64,000 bases of DNA from Staphylococcus americanisciuri (GTDB taxonomy: Bacteria; Bacillota; Bacilli; Staphylococcales; Staphylococcaceae), in NCBI RefSeq assembly GCF_024814435.1, contig NZ_JANUXY010000001.1, positions 389,772 to 453,771 of the forward strand, read 5' to 3'. A model generated the notes under the pieces. It saw nothing but the letters and a program-made list of their open reading frames with translations, searched no databases and was not told where the DNA came from. Both the position numbers and the translations under genes were made by a program. Below are positions 52,738 to 62,239 of the stretch, one piece after another. Numbering within the stretch: position 1 is the stretch's first letter; each line of letters opens with the position of its first letter.

Positions 52738-54033
52738 CTAATGATCTAATAATTGGCACATGATAAGCGCTTTTGCGACAGGCGCTTGATTACTTTCCAT
52801 AGTCACTTCAATTTTAGCAAAGTTACGCCCCATATCTAAAATTTGATAATGTACTTCAATTTCATTTTCAATCTGTACTGTTTTGATATAAAAAATATTT
52901 AAGCTTTCAATCATGACTTCCAATTTTTTATGTTTGCGCATTACACTTTTAATCGTTTCTTCAATAATAGCGACAGAAACAGATTTACTCAATGTTCCAA
53001 ACTGATTCGTTAATTGAGGTGTCACTTCCACAAAAATTTGATGATTTTTTATTTCAATATGCTTTGCGACTTGATCATTAATTGTCTCACCTACTTGTGG
53101 CTGTCTACCTACTACTTGCATCGCCTTCAAAACATCCTCACGCGTTATCACGCCAATTAATTGCTTGTTCACACCTGTGACAGGCAACAATTCAATCCCT
53201 TCCCAAATCATGAGGTGTGCACAACTTGCAACAGTTGTATGCATCTGCACACTGATGGGCGGTTTACTCATTACTTTATAAACCAAATCATTCGCATTTC
53301 GATTGATAATATCTTTACTCGTTATAAGGCCGGTTAATCGGATATTGTCATCTACCACAGGAAAGCGTGAATGCCCTGTATCGCGAGAGAGGTCTCGCAC
53401 TTCTTGAACAGACATCGTTTGCTGAATATATGATGTTTCCTCAATGGGTATCACGATATCGTCTACAACCAAAATCTCTTTTTTTATCATTTGATTGTAC
53501 ATGGCGCGATTAATAATATTTGCCACCATAAAGGTATCATAGTTAGAAGAAATGATTGGCAACGCCTTCTCGTCTGCTATACGTTTTATTTCTTCTGTCG
53601 TATCAAACCCTCCAGTTATAAGAACGGCACTTCCCTTTTTTAGTGCCGCTTTCTGAACATCTAGCCTATTCCCTACAATCAGCAATGTATTTTTAGACAC
53701 AAAGTTTACAACGTTATCCACTTCCATGGCACCAATTGCAAACTTAGTCAGTGTTTTAAATCGTCCCGCTCTTCCACCAATGAAATGCCCATCAATAATT
53801 TTGGCAATTTCACCAAAAGTCAGGTTGTCTAAATGTTGCCTCGCCTTTTTTTCAATCCTAACTGTCCCAACTCTATCTATCGTTGCAACAAGACCTCGCT
53901 GACCCGCATCTTTAATTGCGCGATATGCCGTTCCTTCTGAGACGTTAAGATATTTTGCAATTTTGCGCACCGAAATCTTCTGTCCGACTGTCAGATTCTC
54001 GATATGCTTGATAATCTGTTCATGTTTTGTCAT
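52738..54033 (-). CDS. DRTGG/CBS-domain regulator (YtoI-like)
   Basis: 431 residues with a clear domain order: N-terminal helix-turn-helix (about 1-60, SVRKIAKYLNVSEGTAYRAI), a DRTGG domain (about 70-185), two CBS domains (about 195-310, SRFPVVDDNIRLTGLITSKD and LLPVTGVNKQLIGVITREDV), and a C-terminal hot-dog thioesterase-like domain (320-431). In Bacillus and Staphylococcus it is YtoI, of unknown role. CBS domains suggest sensing of adenine nucleotides or c-di-AMP. It is transcribed toward nrnA and dnaE. The HTH suggests DNA binding, but I see no target. Confidence 0.85.
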   Translation of the reverse strand: MTKHEQIIKHIENLTVGQKISVRKIAKYLNVSEGTAYRAIKDAGQRGLVATIDRVGTVRIEKKARQHLDNLTFGEIAKIIDGHFIGGRAGRFKTLTKFAIGAMEVDNVVNFVSKNTLLIVGNRLDVQKAALKKGSAVLITGGFDTTEEIKRIADEKALPIISSNYDTFMVANIINRAMYNQMIKKEILVVDDIVIPIEETSYIQQTMSVQEVRDLSRDTGHSRFPVVDDNIRLTGLITSKDIINRNANDLVYKVMSKPPISVQMHTTVASCAHLMIWEGIELLPVTGVNKQLIGVITREDVLKAMQVVGRQPQVGETINDQVAKHIEIKNHQIFVEVTPQLTNQFGTLSKSVSVAIIEETIKSVMRKHKKLEVMIESLNIFYIKTVQIENEIEVHYQILDMGRNFAKIEVTMESNQAPVAKALIMCQLLDH

Positions 54034-54276
54034 TGATTATGTCACACCTTTTCCTTACTCAACGCACGTTTTATTCCACAAAATTATTTCATATAAACTC
54101 TATAATAATTTATCTATTACAACACGTACTATATACCTAGTCTATTATAACTGTATTTACTGGTTTTTTACACATGAATACAAATCGTTATCTAACAATA
54201 AATATTGAAAAATGGCTGATATGCATAGCATTTTACTATGATATTGTTTACACTAGTATTAGGGAGGTTGATTGAG

Positions 54277-54690
54277 ATGCACAAAAATATACTACTCGCA
54301 GTCGACACAGATTTGAAAAATGCCAAAGCACTACAAGAAGTTGCAAAACTTGCTGGTGAAGGAACAACCGTGACGACATTAAACGTCATTGGTGAACAAG
54401 ATGTACAAGCGTCCGTAAAAATGGGCACACATATCGATGAATTAAAACAAATTCGTCATGATAAAATGGCGCCTACACGCGAAACGCTTGAATCATATGG
54501 CATCCCTTATGAAGAAGTTATTGAGCGCGGCAACCCAAAAGAAAAAATCGTCGCATATGCGAATAGTGGTCAATATGACATTGTAGTCTTAAGTAACCGC
54601 AAAGCTGAAGCAGCTAAGAAGTTTGTTTTAGGCAGTGTCAGTCACAAAGTTGCAAAACGCGCTAAAATTCCAGTATTAATCGTTAAATAA
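54277..54690 (+). CDS. Universal stress protein (UspA family), first copy
   Basis: A protein of about 137 residues with the Usp fold: KNILLAVDTDLKNAKAL at the start and the ATP-site-like ending LGSVSHKVAKRAKIPVLIVK (GxSxxx(A)xR-type). The first strand carries AVDTD rather than the usual VDGS. Start at the ATG at 54277, nine bases after GGGAGG; the frame is open upstream but without a ribosome site. Divergent from ytoI and followed by its own terminator. Role: stress-related, nucleotide-binding, otherwise undefined. A second Usp lies at 58206. Confidence 0.9.
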   Translation: MHKNILLAVDTDLKNAKALQEVAKLAGEGTTVTTLNVIGEQDVQASVKMGTHIDELKQIRHDKMAPTRETLESYGIPYEEVIERGNPKEKIVAYANSGQYDIVVLSNRKAEAAKKFVLGSVSHKVAKRAKIPVLIVK

Positions 54691-54695
54691 TTAAC

Positions 54696-54733
54696 AAAGT
54701 GAGCCTGACGTCTGTTGTCGGCTCACTTTTTCT
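54696..54733 (+). terminator. Terminator after the first usp gene
   Basis: AAAGTGAGCC (54697-54706) pairs with GGCTCACTTT (54720-54729), followed by TTTC. It faces the convergent metal-hydrolase gene. Confidence 0.85.
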
Positions 54734-54746
54734 ATGGGATGATACC

Positions 54747-55436
54747 CTATAACTTAACTTCATCGCCTGATTTTAAGATTTGAACTTCTCCATGTGTAAC
54801 TGCTGCCTTGAAGTCTTCTGGATTTTGTTCAATAAGTGGGAATGTATCATAATGAATTGGCACCGTAATCTTAGGTTGGATAAATTGATTAATCGCATAG
54901 CTTGCATCATCAATACCCATTGTAAAATTATCTCCAATTGGAATAAAACATACATCAACTGGGTGACGTTCAGCAATTAACTTCATATCACTAAATAAAG
55001 CTGTATCTCCTGTATGATAAACGGTTGTACCTTCAAGTTCTAAAATAACCCCCATCGGCATCCCCAAATAGATAGGAATCCCCTCATCATTCAGTAAACT
55101 AGAACTGTGAAAAGCTTGCACAAACTTTAATTTCCCAAAATCAAAGTTCCATTGACCGCCAATATTCATAGGATGTACATTTTCAATACCTTTCGCCGTT
55201 GAAAGATAATTTGCAATTTCAGCTGTAGAAATCACTGTCGCACTCGTACGTTTTGCTAGTGCTAACGTGTCCCCAAAATGATCTTCGTGCCCATGCGTTA
55301 AAACAATATAATCCAAATCCAATGTTTCTACATCTAAGTCACTCAATCCATTACCTGTTATAAAGGGATCAATAATCCCTTTTTTCCCATTTGCTTCAAA
55401 ATAAACAGTTGATTGACCATGAAATGATAGTTTCAT
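54747..55436 (-). CDS. Metallo-beta-lactamase fold hydrolase (UPF0173 type)
   Basis: 229 residues. Metal ligands are visible in [14 protein letters not shown] (HxHxDH variant), [10 protein letters not shown] and a terminal [10 protein letters not shown]. This is the UPF0173/YtkL family of predicted metal-dependent hydrolases; substrate unknown. It starts with ATG at 55436 after AAGGAGGATATC. It is divergent from the aminopeptidase gene and convergent with the first usp. Confidence 0.9.
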   Translation of the reverse strand: MKLSFHGQSTVYFEANGKKGIIDPFITGNGLSDLDVETLDLDYIVLTHGHEDHFGDTLALAKRTSATVISTAEIANYLSTAKGIENVHPMNIGGQWNFDFGKLKFVQAFHSSSLLNDEGIPIYLGMPMGVILELEGTTVYHTGDTALFSDMKLIAERHPVDVCFIPIGDNFTMGIDDASYAINQFIQPKITVPIHYDTFPLIEQNPEDFKAAVTHGEVQILKSGDEVKL

Positions 55437-55565
55437 TTGATATCCTCCTTCTCACTACTCCTAACACTACTATACCACGTGCAAGCATTGGCAACACATT
55501 TCATTGTTTGAATTTTATAAACAACTGGCATACAATAAAGTAGACATATGAAGAGGAGGAGTTTT

Positions 55566-56621
55566 ATGACAAAGATAGAACAACTGATTCAAACACTTCA
55601 ACAAGAAAATGCTGATGCGGTTTGGATCTCACATCCTACAAACATCTTTTATTTAACCGGCTTTAAAAGCGAACCGCATGAACGTCTATTTGCGTTGTTA
55701 GTGACAAAAGACGGCAAACAAACATTATTTGTGCCTCAACTCGATGTTGAAGAAGTCAAAGCTTCCCCATACCAAGGTGAAATTATTGGCTATCTCGATA
55801 CTGAAAACCCTTATGCAAAACATGCCGCGCAATTCTCTAAAATGTTAATTGAAGAAACACATCTGACTGTAAAGCGTGCGCATGAATTAGAATCAGCATT
55901 CGGCGTAGAATCATTTGGCGCAATTGACCTGACATTAAAAAAATTGCGCAATATCAAAAAAGAAGCTGAAATCAACGAGATGCGTCGCGCTGCTGAACTT
56001 GCCGACAAATGTGTAGAAATCGGTGTAGCATATCTCAAATCAGATGTGACAGAGCGTGAAGTTGTAAACCATATTGAGAACGAGATTAAAAAGCATGGTG
56101 TAAGCGAGATGAGCTTTGATACAATGGTCTTATTTGGTGATCATGCTGCAGCACCACACGGTACACCAGGTGATCGTACGTTAAAAGAAAATGAGTATGT
56201 ATTATTTGATCTAGGTGTCATCTACAACCATTATTGCAGTGACATTACACGGACAGTGGCATTTGGTCAACCGAGTCATGAGGCTCAACAAATTTATGAC
56301 ATTGTAAAACAAGCCGAGCAAGCTGCCATTGATGCCATTAAACCAGGCATTACAATTAGTACGTTAGATAATATTGCGCGAGGGATTATTGAAGATGCCG
56401 GTTATGGCGACTATTTCCCTCATCGCTTAGGACACGGACTAGGTCTTGAAGCACATGAATATCAAGACATCTCCAATGTAAATGAAAATCTACTTGAAGA
56501 AGGTATGGTTATTACGATTGAACCTGGTATTTATGTGCCAGGTGTTGCGGGCGTCCGCATTGAAGATGATATTTTAGTAACAACTGATGGACATGAAAGC
56601 TTATCTCACTATCCAAAATAA
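55566..56621 (+). CDS. Xaa-Pro aminopeptidase / dipeptidase (M24B)
   Basis: About 351 residues. A creatinase-like N-terminal domain precedes the pita-bread M24 domain. Metal ligands are visible: [18 protein letters not shown] (two Asp), [15 protein letters not shown] (His), [14 protein letters not shown] (Glu) and [10 protein letters not shown] (Glu). It cleaves peptides with proline at position 2. I start at the ATG at 55566, seven bases after AGAGGAGGAG; an upstream in-frame ATG lies over that site. Followed by the repeat-rich gap before ald. Confidence 0.93.
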   Translation: MTKIEQLIQTLQQENADAVWISHPTNIFYLTGFKSEPHERLFALLVTKDGKQTLFVPQLDVEEVKASPYQGEIIGYLDTENPYAKHAAQFSKMLIEETHLTVKRAHELESAFGVESFGAIDLTLKKLRNIKKEAEINEMRRAAELADKCVEIGVAYLKSDVTEREVVNHIENEIKKHGVSEMSFDTMVLFGDHAAAPHGTPGDRTLKENEYVLFDLGVIYNHYCSDITRTVAFGQPSHEAQQIYDIVKQAEQAAIDAIKPGITISTLDNIARGIIEDAGYGDYFPHRLGHGLGLEAHEYQDISNVNENLLEEGMVITIEPGIYVPGVAGVRIEDDILVTTDGHESLSHYPK

Positions 56622-56662
56622 CACAGCTGTTCTGCTTCTATGATGAAAGAATCATGGTCAAG

Positions 56663-56876
56663 CCGAGGTGGGAAATAACTGGTTTCATCTCCCACCTCGG
56701 CAAGGCTGAGTAGGCGTGAAAAAAGCTTAAAAAGTACATTTTCATGCCAGTCAGCTACTGCCTTTTACAACCTTTTCTCACTTTGGTTAGTCTTTTCTAT
56801 TAATCTACCAGCCACTTTCGGCACGCTAAAAAGAAAAGGCAGAACGGCTAATCCATGCCATTCCACCATAAAAGTT
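56663..56876. repeat. Modular palindromic intergenic repeats, copy 2 plus partial copy of the 170-bp element
   Basis: The 350-bp gap between the aminopeptidase and ald has no gene. A perfect 11-bp hairpin, CCGAGGTGGGA (56663-56673) / TCCCACCTCGG (56690-56700), is followed by CAAGGCTGAGTAGG and a GGCGTGAAAA/TTTTCATGCC stem (56713-56747). The segment 56734-56813 matches 30821-30900. Then 56824-56876 is an inverted partial copy of the element at 10134 (shared ATTAGCC, GGCATG, GTGGAA and AAAAGAAAAAGC blocks). Confidence 0.6.
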
Positions 56877-56883
56877 GTAAACT

Positions 56884-56923
56884 AAACGCGACAGACTATA
56901 TCAGTAGTCCGCCGCGTTTTTTT
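56884..56923. terminator. GC-rich terminator between the aminopeptidase gene and ald
   Basis: AAACGCG (56884-56890) pairs with CGCGTTT (56913-56919), with an inner AGACT/AGT stem, and a T-run follows on the plus strand. It lies between convergent genes and can serve both. Confidence 0.75.
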
Positions 56924-56973
56924 ATATAAAGCGAACTCATACTACATTGATTGTTTATGAGCTCGTTGATTGA

Positions 56974-58089
56974 TTATGCCAATACTTCCGTCACCGGTGT
57001 ATACGTGCAATTAAAAGCTTCCGCAACAGCTTTGTTCGTTACTAAGCCATCAAACGTATTTAAGCCATGTGACAATGGAACATTATCTATCAATGCTTGT
57101 TTGTAACCTTTATTTGCAAGTTGTAATGCATAAGGTAAAGTCGCATTATTCAAACCAATCGTTGATGTACGTGGTACTGCGCCCGGCATATTCGCAACCG
57201 CATAATGAACAACACCATGCTTGATATATGTTGGGTTATCATGCGTTGTAATCTTATCTGTCGTTTCAAAAATACCACCTTGGTCAATAGCAATATCAAC
57301 AATCACTGAACCAGGTTTCATCTGTTTGATCATGTCTTCAGTGACTAATGTAGGTGCTTTTGCCCCTGGAATCAATACCGCACCAATTACTAAGTCACTT
57401 TCTTTAACATTCTCTTCAATATTAAGTGGATTTGACATAATCGTATGTACACGACCATCAAATAAGTCTTCTAATTCTTGTAAACGTTTGGCGTTAACAT
57501 CAAGAATTGTAACATCTGCACCTAATCCTAGCGCAATCTTAGCAGCGTTCGTACCTGCTTGACCGCCACCGATGATTGTTACTTTTCCTTTTTGAACACC
57601 TGGAATACCGCCTAATAAGATACCCATGCCGCCATTAAAGCGTTGTAAGAATTGTGCACCGATTTGAGCAGACATGCGTCCAGCCACTTCGCTCATAGGT
57701 GTTAACAATGGTAATGAACGATCAGCTAACTGTACGGTTTCATACGCTATTGAGACAACCTTTTTCTCAACTAATGCTTCAGTCAATGCTGGTTCATTTG
57801 CCAAATGTAAATATGTGAATAAAACAAGACCTTCTCTAAAGAAACCATATTCTTCTTCTAAAGGTTCTTTTACTTTTACAACCATGTCTACATCCCAAGC
57901 TTCTGCAGCTGTGTCGACAATTTGCGCACCTACTTCAACATAATGCTTGTCTTCAAAGTAAGAACCCTCACCTGCGCTTTTTTCGACAAAAACTGTGTGT
58001 CCTGATTCTACTAAGGCATGCACGCCACTTGGTGATAAACTTACACGGTTTTCGTTGTTTTTAATCTCTTTAGGAATTCCAATTTTCAT
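56974..58089 (-). CDS. ald: Alanine dehydrogenase
   Basis: About 371 residues; reversibly deaminates L-alanine to pyruvate. N-terminal [20 protein letters not shown], catalytic His in [11 protein letters not shown] and the NAD fold [20 protein letters not shown] are typical. Start at the ATG at 58089, with GGAGGTG upstream; an in-frame start seven codons earlier is not family-like. A cre-like site lies 39 bases upstream. Divergent from the second usp gene. Confidence 0.96.
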   Translation of the reverse strand: MKIGIPKEIKNNENRVSLSPSGVHALVESGHTVFVEKSAGEGSYFEDKHYVEVGAQIVDTAAEAWDVDMVVKVKEPLEEEYGFFREGLVLFTYLHLANEPALTEALVEKKVVSIAYETVQLADRSLPLLTPMSEVAGRMSAQIGAQFLQRFNGGMGILLGGIPGVQKGKVTIIGGGQAGTNAAKIALGLGADVTILDVNAKRLQELEDLFDGRVHTIMSNPLNIEENVKESDLVIGAVLIPGAKAPTLVTEDMIKQMKPGSVIVDIAIDQGGIFETTDKITTHDNPTYIKHGVVHYAVANMPGAVPRTSTIGLNNATLPYALQLANKGYKQALIDNVPLSHGLNTFDGLVTNKAVAEAFNCTYTPVTEVLA

Positions 58090-58127
58090 ACTCCTACACC
58101 TCCAACTCAATGATAACGCATGATAAA

Positions 58128-58141
58128 TGTAAGCGCAATCA
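58128..58141. promoter_or_regulatory. cre-like site between ald and usp
   Basis: TGTAAGCGCAATCA matches TGWAANCGNTNWCA except at position 10. It sits in the divergent ald/usp promoter region, so it could affect either gene. CcpA control of ald is known in staphylococci; here it is inferred. Confidence 0.45.
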
Positions 58142-58205
58142 TTATGATTTTTGTTTTCATAAATTTATGATATAATAAAAGTGAAATAAGAAAGGGGTTT
58201 TTGCT

Positions 58206-58709
58206 ATGTTAATGTACAAAAACATATTAATTGCGGTCGATGGCTCTCATGAAGCAGAATGGGCATTCAACAAGGCTGTTGCAGTTGCCAAACGTAACAA
58301 TGCGAAGTTAACAATCATCAATGTCATCGATTCACGCACTTACACATCATTTGAGGTCTATGATTCTCATTTCACAGAAAAATCTAAGACATTTGCTGAG
58401 AAGTTGTTAGACGGTTACAAAAAAGTAGCAATTGACGAAGGTGTCACAGATATTGAGACACGTTTGGAATTTGGTTCACCTAAGTCTTTAATCCCTAGAA
58501 TGGCAAGCGAAGAAAAGCTTGATGTAGATCTTATTATGTGCGGTACTTCTGGTCTTAATGCGGTAGAACGCTTTATCGTTGGTTCTGTTTCTGAAGCTAT
58601 CGTGCGCCATGCAACATGCGATGTATTAGTTGTACGAACTGAACAAATCCCAGAAACATTCAAGCCGAAAGTAGCAACTGAAGATTTTTTAAAGGACTTC
58701 AACATTTAG
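58206..58709 (+). CDS. Universal stress protein (UspA family), second copy
   Basis: 167 residues; YKNILIAVDGSHEAEWAFNK at the start and FIVGSVSEAIVRHATCDVLV near the end give the full ATP-binding Usp signature (GS..SEAIVRHA). It is longer than the first copy through a C-terminal tail (RTEQIPETFKPKVA). Start at the ATG at 58206, eight bases after AAAGGGG. A promoter candidate is TTTTTG (58148) with TATAAT (58171). In staphylococci it stands next to ald and ackA. Here the ackA side is replaced by the CRISPR-Cas9 region. Confidence 0.95.
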   Translation: MLMYKNILIAVDGSHEAEWAFNKAVAVAKRNNAKLTIINVIDSRTYTSFEVYDSHFTEKSKTFAEKLLDGYKKVAIDEGVTDIETRLEFGSPKSLIPRMASEEKLDVDLIMCGTSGLNAVERFIVGSVSEAIVRHATCDVLVVRTEQIPETFKPKVATEDFLKDFNI

Positions 58710-58715
58710 TAAGAC

Positions 58716-58750
58716 AAGACCAACTCGCTCATTTTTGAGGAGTTGGTCTT
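58716..58750 (+). terminator. Terminator hairpin of the second usp gene; left limit of the Cas9 region
   Basis: AAGACCAACTC (58716-58726) pairs perfectly with GAGTTGGTCTT (58740-58750). The T-run after it is weak. The cas1 fragment on the other strand ends within two bases of the right arm. Confidence 0.7.
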
Positions 58751-59011
58751 AGTGTATCGTATCATAACCTATATACGTATCTTGTATATAGGTTACTAAT
58801 GCATTTGGTAATTTTTGATAATCTAAATCTAATTTAAATGAATGTCCGCAGTGAGACATGAAACGAATACCTATATAGATATCACAATCATCAAAAAGCA
58901 TAATATCATTCAAAGGGACTTTGTATTCATCGTCCCCTTTTTGATTTTAAGACTATCTAAATACAAGGATAGTTTATCAATATCAGAAATATAAACAACT
59001 CGCCATCCCAT
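58749..59011 (-). pseudogene. cas1: Truncated, frameshifted 5' remnant of cas1
   Basis: Five bases after the cas9 stop, an ATG at 59011 starts MGWRVVYISDIDKLSLYLDS, the typical Cas1 N-terminus, with AAGGGTGATTAC as ribosome site inside the end of cas9. The frame breaks at the A5/G4 run (58934-58942), where one base is missing. In the shifted frame it stays open (GDDEYKVPLNDI, then LPNALVTYIQDTYIG) to a TAA at 58751-58749, about 88 codons in all, against roughly 290-300 in a full Cas1. The first 30 codons are firmly Cas1-like. The identity of the later part is less certain. The rest of cas1 and any cas2 or csn2 are absent. No integrase active site remains, so the locus cannot acquire spacers by itself. 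Confidence 0.75.
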
Positions 59012-59016
59012 TGTAA

Positions 59017-62000
59017 TCACCCTTTTTTGAATACCATTTGTGGCGCTTTTGGTCGCTTACCTTTGTACATATTACCTAAAATATCGGTGTGATATTTCTC
59101 AATGTCTGTAGTATTACGTCCGATAATTAATTTTATTCTATCGTTCTTTTCATCTTCATGTAGTTTGATGTAATCCTTCTGACTCATATCTATGCGATTA
59201 ACTTCAATTTTATTTGACTTATCTGAGTTTACGCCGATTACTCTATATTTGTTACCATTAATTTGAATAATGTCATTCGTATAAAAACTGCCGATAAAAA
59301 TAGCATCTTTTGCAATTTTTTTACTTTCTTTCAGCTGTTCATATGTTTCAGCGGGAATGACATATTGATTATTACTTTTTTTCAATGTTAAATATGCAAT
59401 GCTAACAAATTTATAGCCTTTTGTAGTTTTATAAACATCAAAACGAAAAGACTTTTGAGAAAGTTGTATAACTTTATTACGGGCATTAGGATAATTTTTT
59501 GTAATATCTAAGCAGTCACTCTGCCTATTACCGTAATATTTAATTTTAAAAATTGCTGGACCATTATCTCGTTTCGCATATTTTGTTAAATATTGTCCTG
59601 TTTCTTCATAATATTTAGCAAGTGGATTTTTTTCATTTTCATATTGAGCCATGACTGTTTTTAATTTTTCAAATGTTTGTGGATCATGATGATACATCAA
59701 AAGATTTTCTGGATTTTTATTAAAAACTTTCTTCACATTATTATTTGACTTATCATAAAGGTTAACCAATGTATTAACTACATAAATATCATCGTTCTTT
59801 ATTCTTGTTGAATAGATCGTATCATTGATTAATTGTCGATTGGGCTTTTTATCTACACGATGTGAAAACTTTGTAATTTTATATTTTTTGATATTCTCAA
59901 TTTGATGATACCCACCAAAAACTTCTTCATATTGGTCTTCATCTTTAACATCCGATGAATTTTCTACCGCAGATATTTCTGATACATCTTTAATTTCTTT
60001 CAACAACTTATGCTCTTTAAAAAGATAATCTGCATTTGCGATAATTAATGCATCTTCTGCATGGTGCTTATAACCTTCATTACGATCTTTTTTAAAACGC
60101 CATCTTTTACGTAAAAAGTCCGTAAAACTACCATTGATTGTCTTCACTTTAACATCAAGATTGTTAATACTGAAATATGATTTCAACAATGTTGTAAGTT
60201 CTCTTGTTGTATATCGTGTGTCCACTAAATTACGGTTAATAAATTCTTTTTGCACATCATATTTATTAATGTTCCGTTCTTCTAGTAAATATTCACGTTT
60301 TTTCTTAGACATTCTATCTTTATTTTTAGCAAGGTTTAAGATGTGTTGTTTGAATTCAGGATAACTGATGTCTGCATCCACAGATGTTAAATATTGATAA
60401 GGTGTTCGATTAGCTTTCTTAGCATTTTGTTCACTTCTAACGAGCACTTTATTATGCATAGAATCATCAAATGAAACAGACCTTGGAATAATATGATCAA
60501 CTTCATAGTTTTCAGGATTACACAATAAGTCTTCGAGCGGAATTGCTTTTAATGAATAAAGACATTTACCTTCTTGAGCATCATGAAGCTTAATTTTTTG
60601 AACAAGTCGCTTCGCATTTTCATTACCATATTTTTTAATGATTTCTTCGACACGTTTTCGTGTTTTTTCGTTTTTCTTTTGAAGATCATTTAAATAACGG
60701 CGTTGTTCTGCTGAATTAGATTCGCGTGCTAACTCAATGATGATATCTTTTGGCAATCCATATTTCTTAATGACTGCATTCACAACACCAATTGCTTGTT
60801 TAAATGAACGCTTTACGACTGGAGACAATATCGCGTCTTCTATCATATCGGTTGGAATCTTTTTGTGACCTTGTAATTCGTATTTTTTCGGTTTCATATT
60901 TAAATATGTGAAAATCTCCATTTGATTCATTGAAGAATGCCATAACTCTTCAATGATTATCTTCATGCACTTAAGAGATAAGCTATGTGTTCCCGTATAA
61001 CCTGTTAACTCTGAAATCACATTTTTATCGTATTCAGTTAATAGGTATTCTAAACGTCCTAATTCTTCAATGATTGAATTTTTGTCTTGATAAATAGTCA
61101 AAATTTCAGCAATTTGATCAAGTAATTCAACATCATCTAATATCGATTGATCTTTCACCACTTTTTTCAAATCATGGTATAGTTTAAAACTTGTAAATTG
61201 AGGTTGTCCCGACTTTGTAATTCGATATCCAGAAATATCTATATCATTTACGCCTATTTCTTTTGCAATTTGCTTTAATGTTGGGTTTTTCTTTTGTTTG
61301 AATATGTTTTCAATAATATGATATTTCTCATAATATTCAAGTTTATTATTCTCATCTCTTGCAATAGTCAAATTATTCAAATCATTTAAAGCATTGTATA
61401 AATCAGCTGTATAAGCATATTTCACACTTCTATATTCTTCTGGAAAATATGTACAATGTCCCATCATCAGCTGATACCACTTTTTTACATCAGCGTCCCA
61501 ACCATATGGACTACCTTTCCCTGGACCTTCATAATATTCGCGTCTTGTTTCAACCAATGCAATATATTTTTCTTTAAATACTTCGTCAATCTCTGGATAA
61601 TAATGCGCCTGTGTTTCAATAATTTTCTTTGCTTCACGCACAATATCTTTGGTTAGAAAACGATTTTCAACGCCTCTCACATGACCATCTTTTTCTAAGC
61701 GTTCCTTTTGTAATTCACATACATAACGTGTTTCCAGGTACACTGCATTTTTATTTAATTGATCTTTGGTAGATAAACTATCACTGGATACCTCTTCTTT
61801 ATCCGTCACAACATCAATATTATGTATCCCTCTTCTTTTCGCAATATGTAATAAAGCAACTGCAATTTCATCTTTGTTTAAGCGTTCTGTTAATCCTTTA
61901 ACTCTAATATCGTAAGGTTGATTATTAACGGGTACACAATCTGAAATAATTTTATATTCTGACAATAGAGCTTTAACCCTATCTAAACGATGAATTCTTC

Positions 62001-62175
62001 TCCTTTTTAAACGTCTAGCGCCACGCTTAGCACGTCTCCCCAAATTATTATCTGCATTAGCTTCTGGAAAAAGTCTGACTCCTGCATCAATTATACTTCT
62101 TGTATCATAGTCAATAAGACCATAGCCTACTGAAGCAATGCCAATATCTAACCCTAAAATATATTTGTGCGCCAT
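59017..62175 (-). CDS. cas9: CRISPR-associated endonuclease Cas9 (compact SaCas9-like)
   Basis: About 1052 residues, close to the 1053 of S. aureus Cas9, and colinear with it. RuvC-I Asp10 (YILGLDIGIASVG), arginine-rich bridge helix (RAKRGARRLKRRRIHRLDRV), RuvC-II Glu481 (IIIELARES), HNH His561 (YEVDHIIPRS) and Asn584 (MHNKVLV), and RuvC-III His705/Asp708 (YKHHAEDALIIANAD) are all present, so both nuclease centres look active. In the PAM-interacting domain, residues equivalent to SaCas9 N986 and R991 are Ser984 and Lys989, while N985 and E993 are kept; the PAM may differ from NNGRRT. Start at the ATG at 62175, eight bases after AGGGGTGG. Guides come from the adjacent tracrRNA and array. cas1 behind it is broken. 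Confidence 0.97.
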   Translation of the reverse strand: MAHKYILGLDIGIASVGYGLIDYDTRSIIDAGVRLFPEANADNNLGRRAKRGARRLKRRRIHRLDRVKALLSEYKIISDCVPVNNQPYDIRVKGLTERLNKDEIAVALLHIAKRRGIHNIDVVTDKEEVSSDSLSTKDQLNKNAVYLETRYVCELQKERLEKDGHVRGVENRFLTKDIVREAKKIIETQAHYYPEIDEVFKEKYIALVETRREYYEGPGKGSPYGWDADVKKWYQLMMGHCTYFPEEYRSVKYAYTADLYNALNDLNNLTIARDENNKLEYYEKYHIIENIFKQKKNPTLKQIAKEIGVNDIDISGYRITKSGQPQFTSFKLYHDLKKVVKDQSILDDVELLDQIAEILTIYQDKNSIIEELGRLEYLLTEYDKNVISELTGYTGTHSLSLKCMKIIIEELWHSSMNQMEIFTYLNMKPKKYELQGHKKIPTDMIEDAILSPVVKRSFKQAIGVVNAVIKKYGLPKDIIIELARESNSAEQRRYLNDLQKKNEKTRKRVEEIIKKYGNENAKRLVQKIKLHDAQEGKCLYSLKAIPLEDLLCNPENYEVDHIIPRSVSFDDSMHNKVLVRSEQNAKKANRTPYQYLTSVDADISYPEFKQHILNLAKNKDRMSKKKREYLLEERNINKYDVQKEFINRNLVDTRYTTRELTTLLKSYFSINNLDVKVKTINGSFTDFLRKRWRFKKDRNEGYKHHAEDALIIANADYLFKEHKLLKEIKDVSEISAVENSSDVKDEDQYEEVFGGYHQIENIKKYKITKFSHRVDKKPNRQLINDTIYSTRIKNDDIYVVNTLVNLYDKSNNNVKKVFNKNPENLLMYHHDPQTFEKLKTVMAQYENEKNPLAKYYEETGQYLTKYAKRDNGPAIFKIKYYGNRQSDCLDITKNYPNARNKVIQLSQKSFRFDVYKTTKGYKFVSIAYLTLKKSNNQYVIPAETYEQLKESKKIAKDAIFIGSFYTNDIIQINGNKYRVIGVNSDKSNKIEVNRIDMSQKDYIKLHEDEKNDRIKLIIGRNTTDIEKYHTDILGNMYKGKRPKAPQMVFKKG

Positions 62176-62210
62176 ATGATATGCCACCCCTAATTTAGAT
62201 TATTAACTTA

Positions 62211-62239
62211 ATTATAAGCTCAGTATCACTTTATTTAAA
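62211..62239 (-). promoter_or_regulatory. Likely cas9 promoter inside the split terminal repeat
   Basis: TATAAT (62216-62211) is a perfect -10. Seventeen bases upstream is TTTAAA (62239-62234), a moderate -35, giving a leader of about 30 bases to the cas9 start. The -35 lies in the extra sequence that interrupts the last CRISPR repeat. Prediction only. Confidence 0.5.

Noticed and set aside
58766..58794. 11-bp inverted repeat as a terminator
   Set aside because: It lies inside the cas1 remnant frame and has no U-run on either side.
58749..58911. Second half of the cas1 remnant as an independent small gene
   Set aside because: No ribosome site at any in-frame ATG, and the frame is continuous with Cas1 after a single-base correction; kept as part of the remnant, with its identity noted as uncertain.
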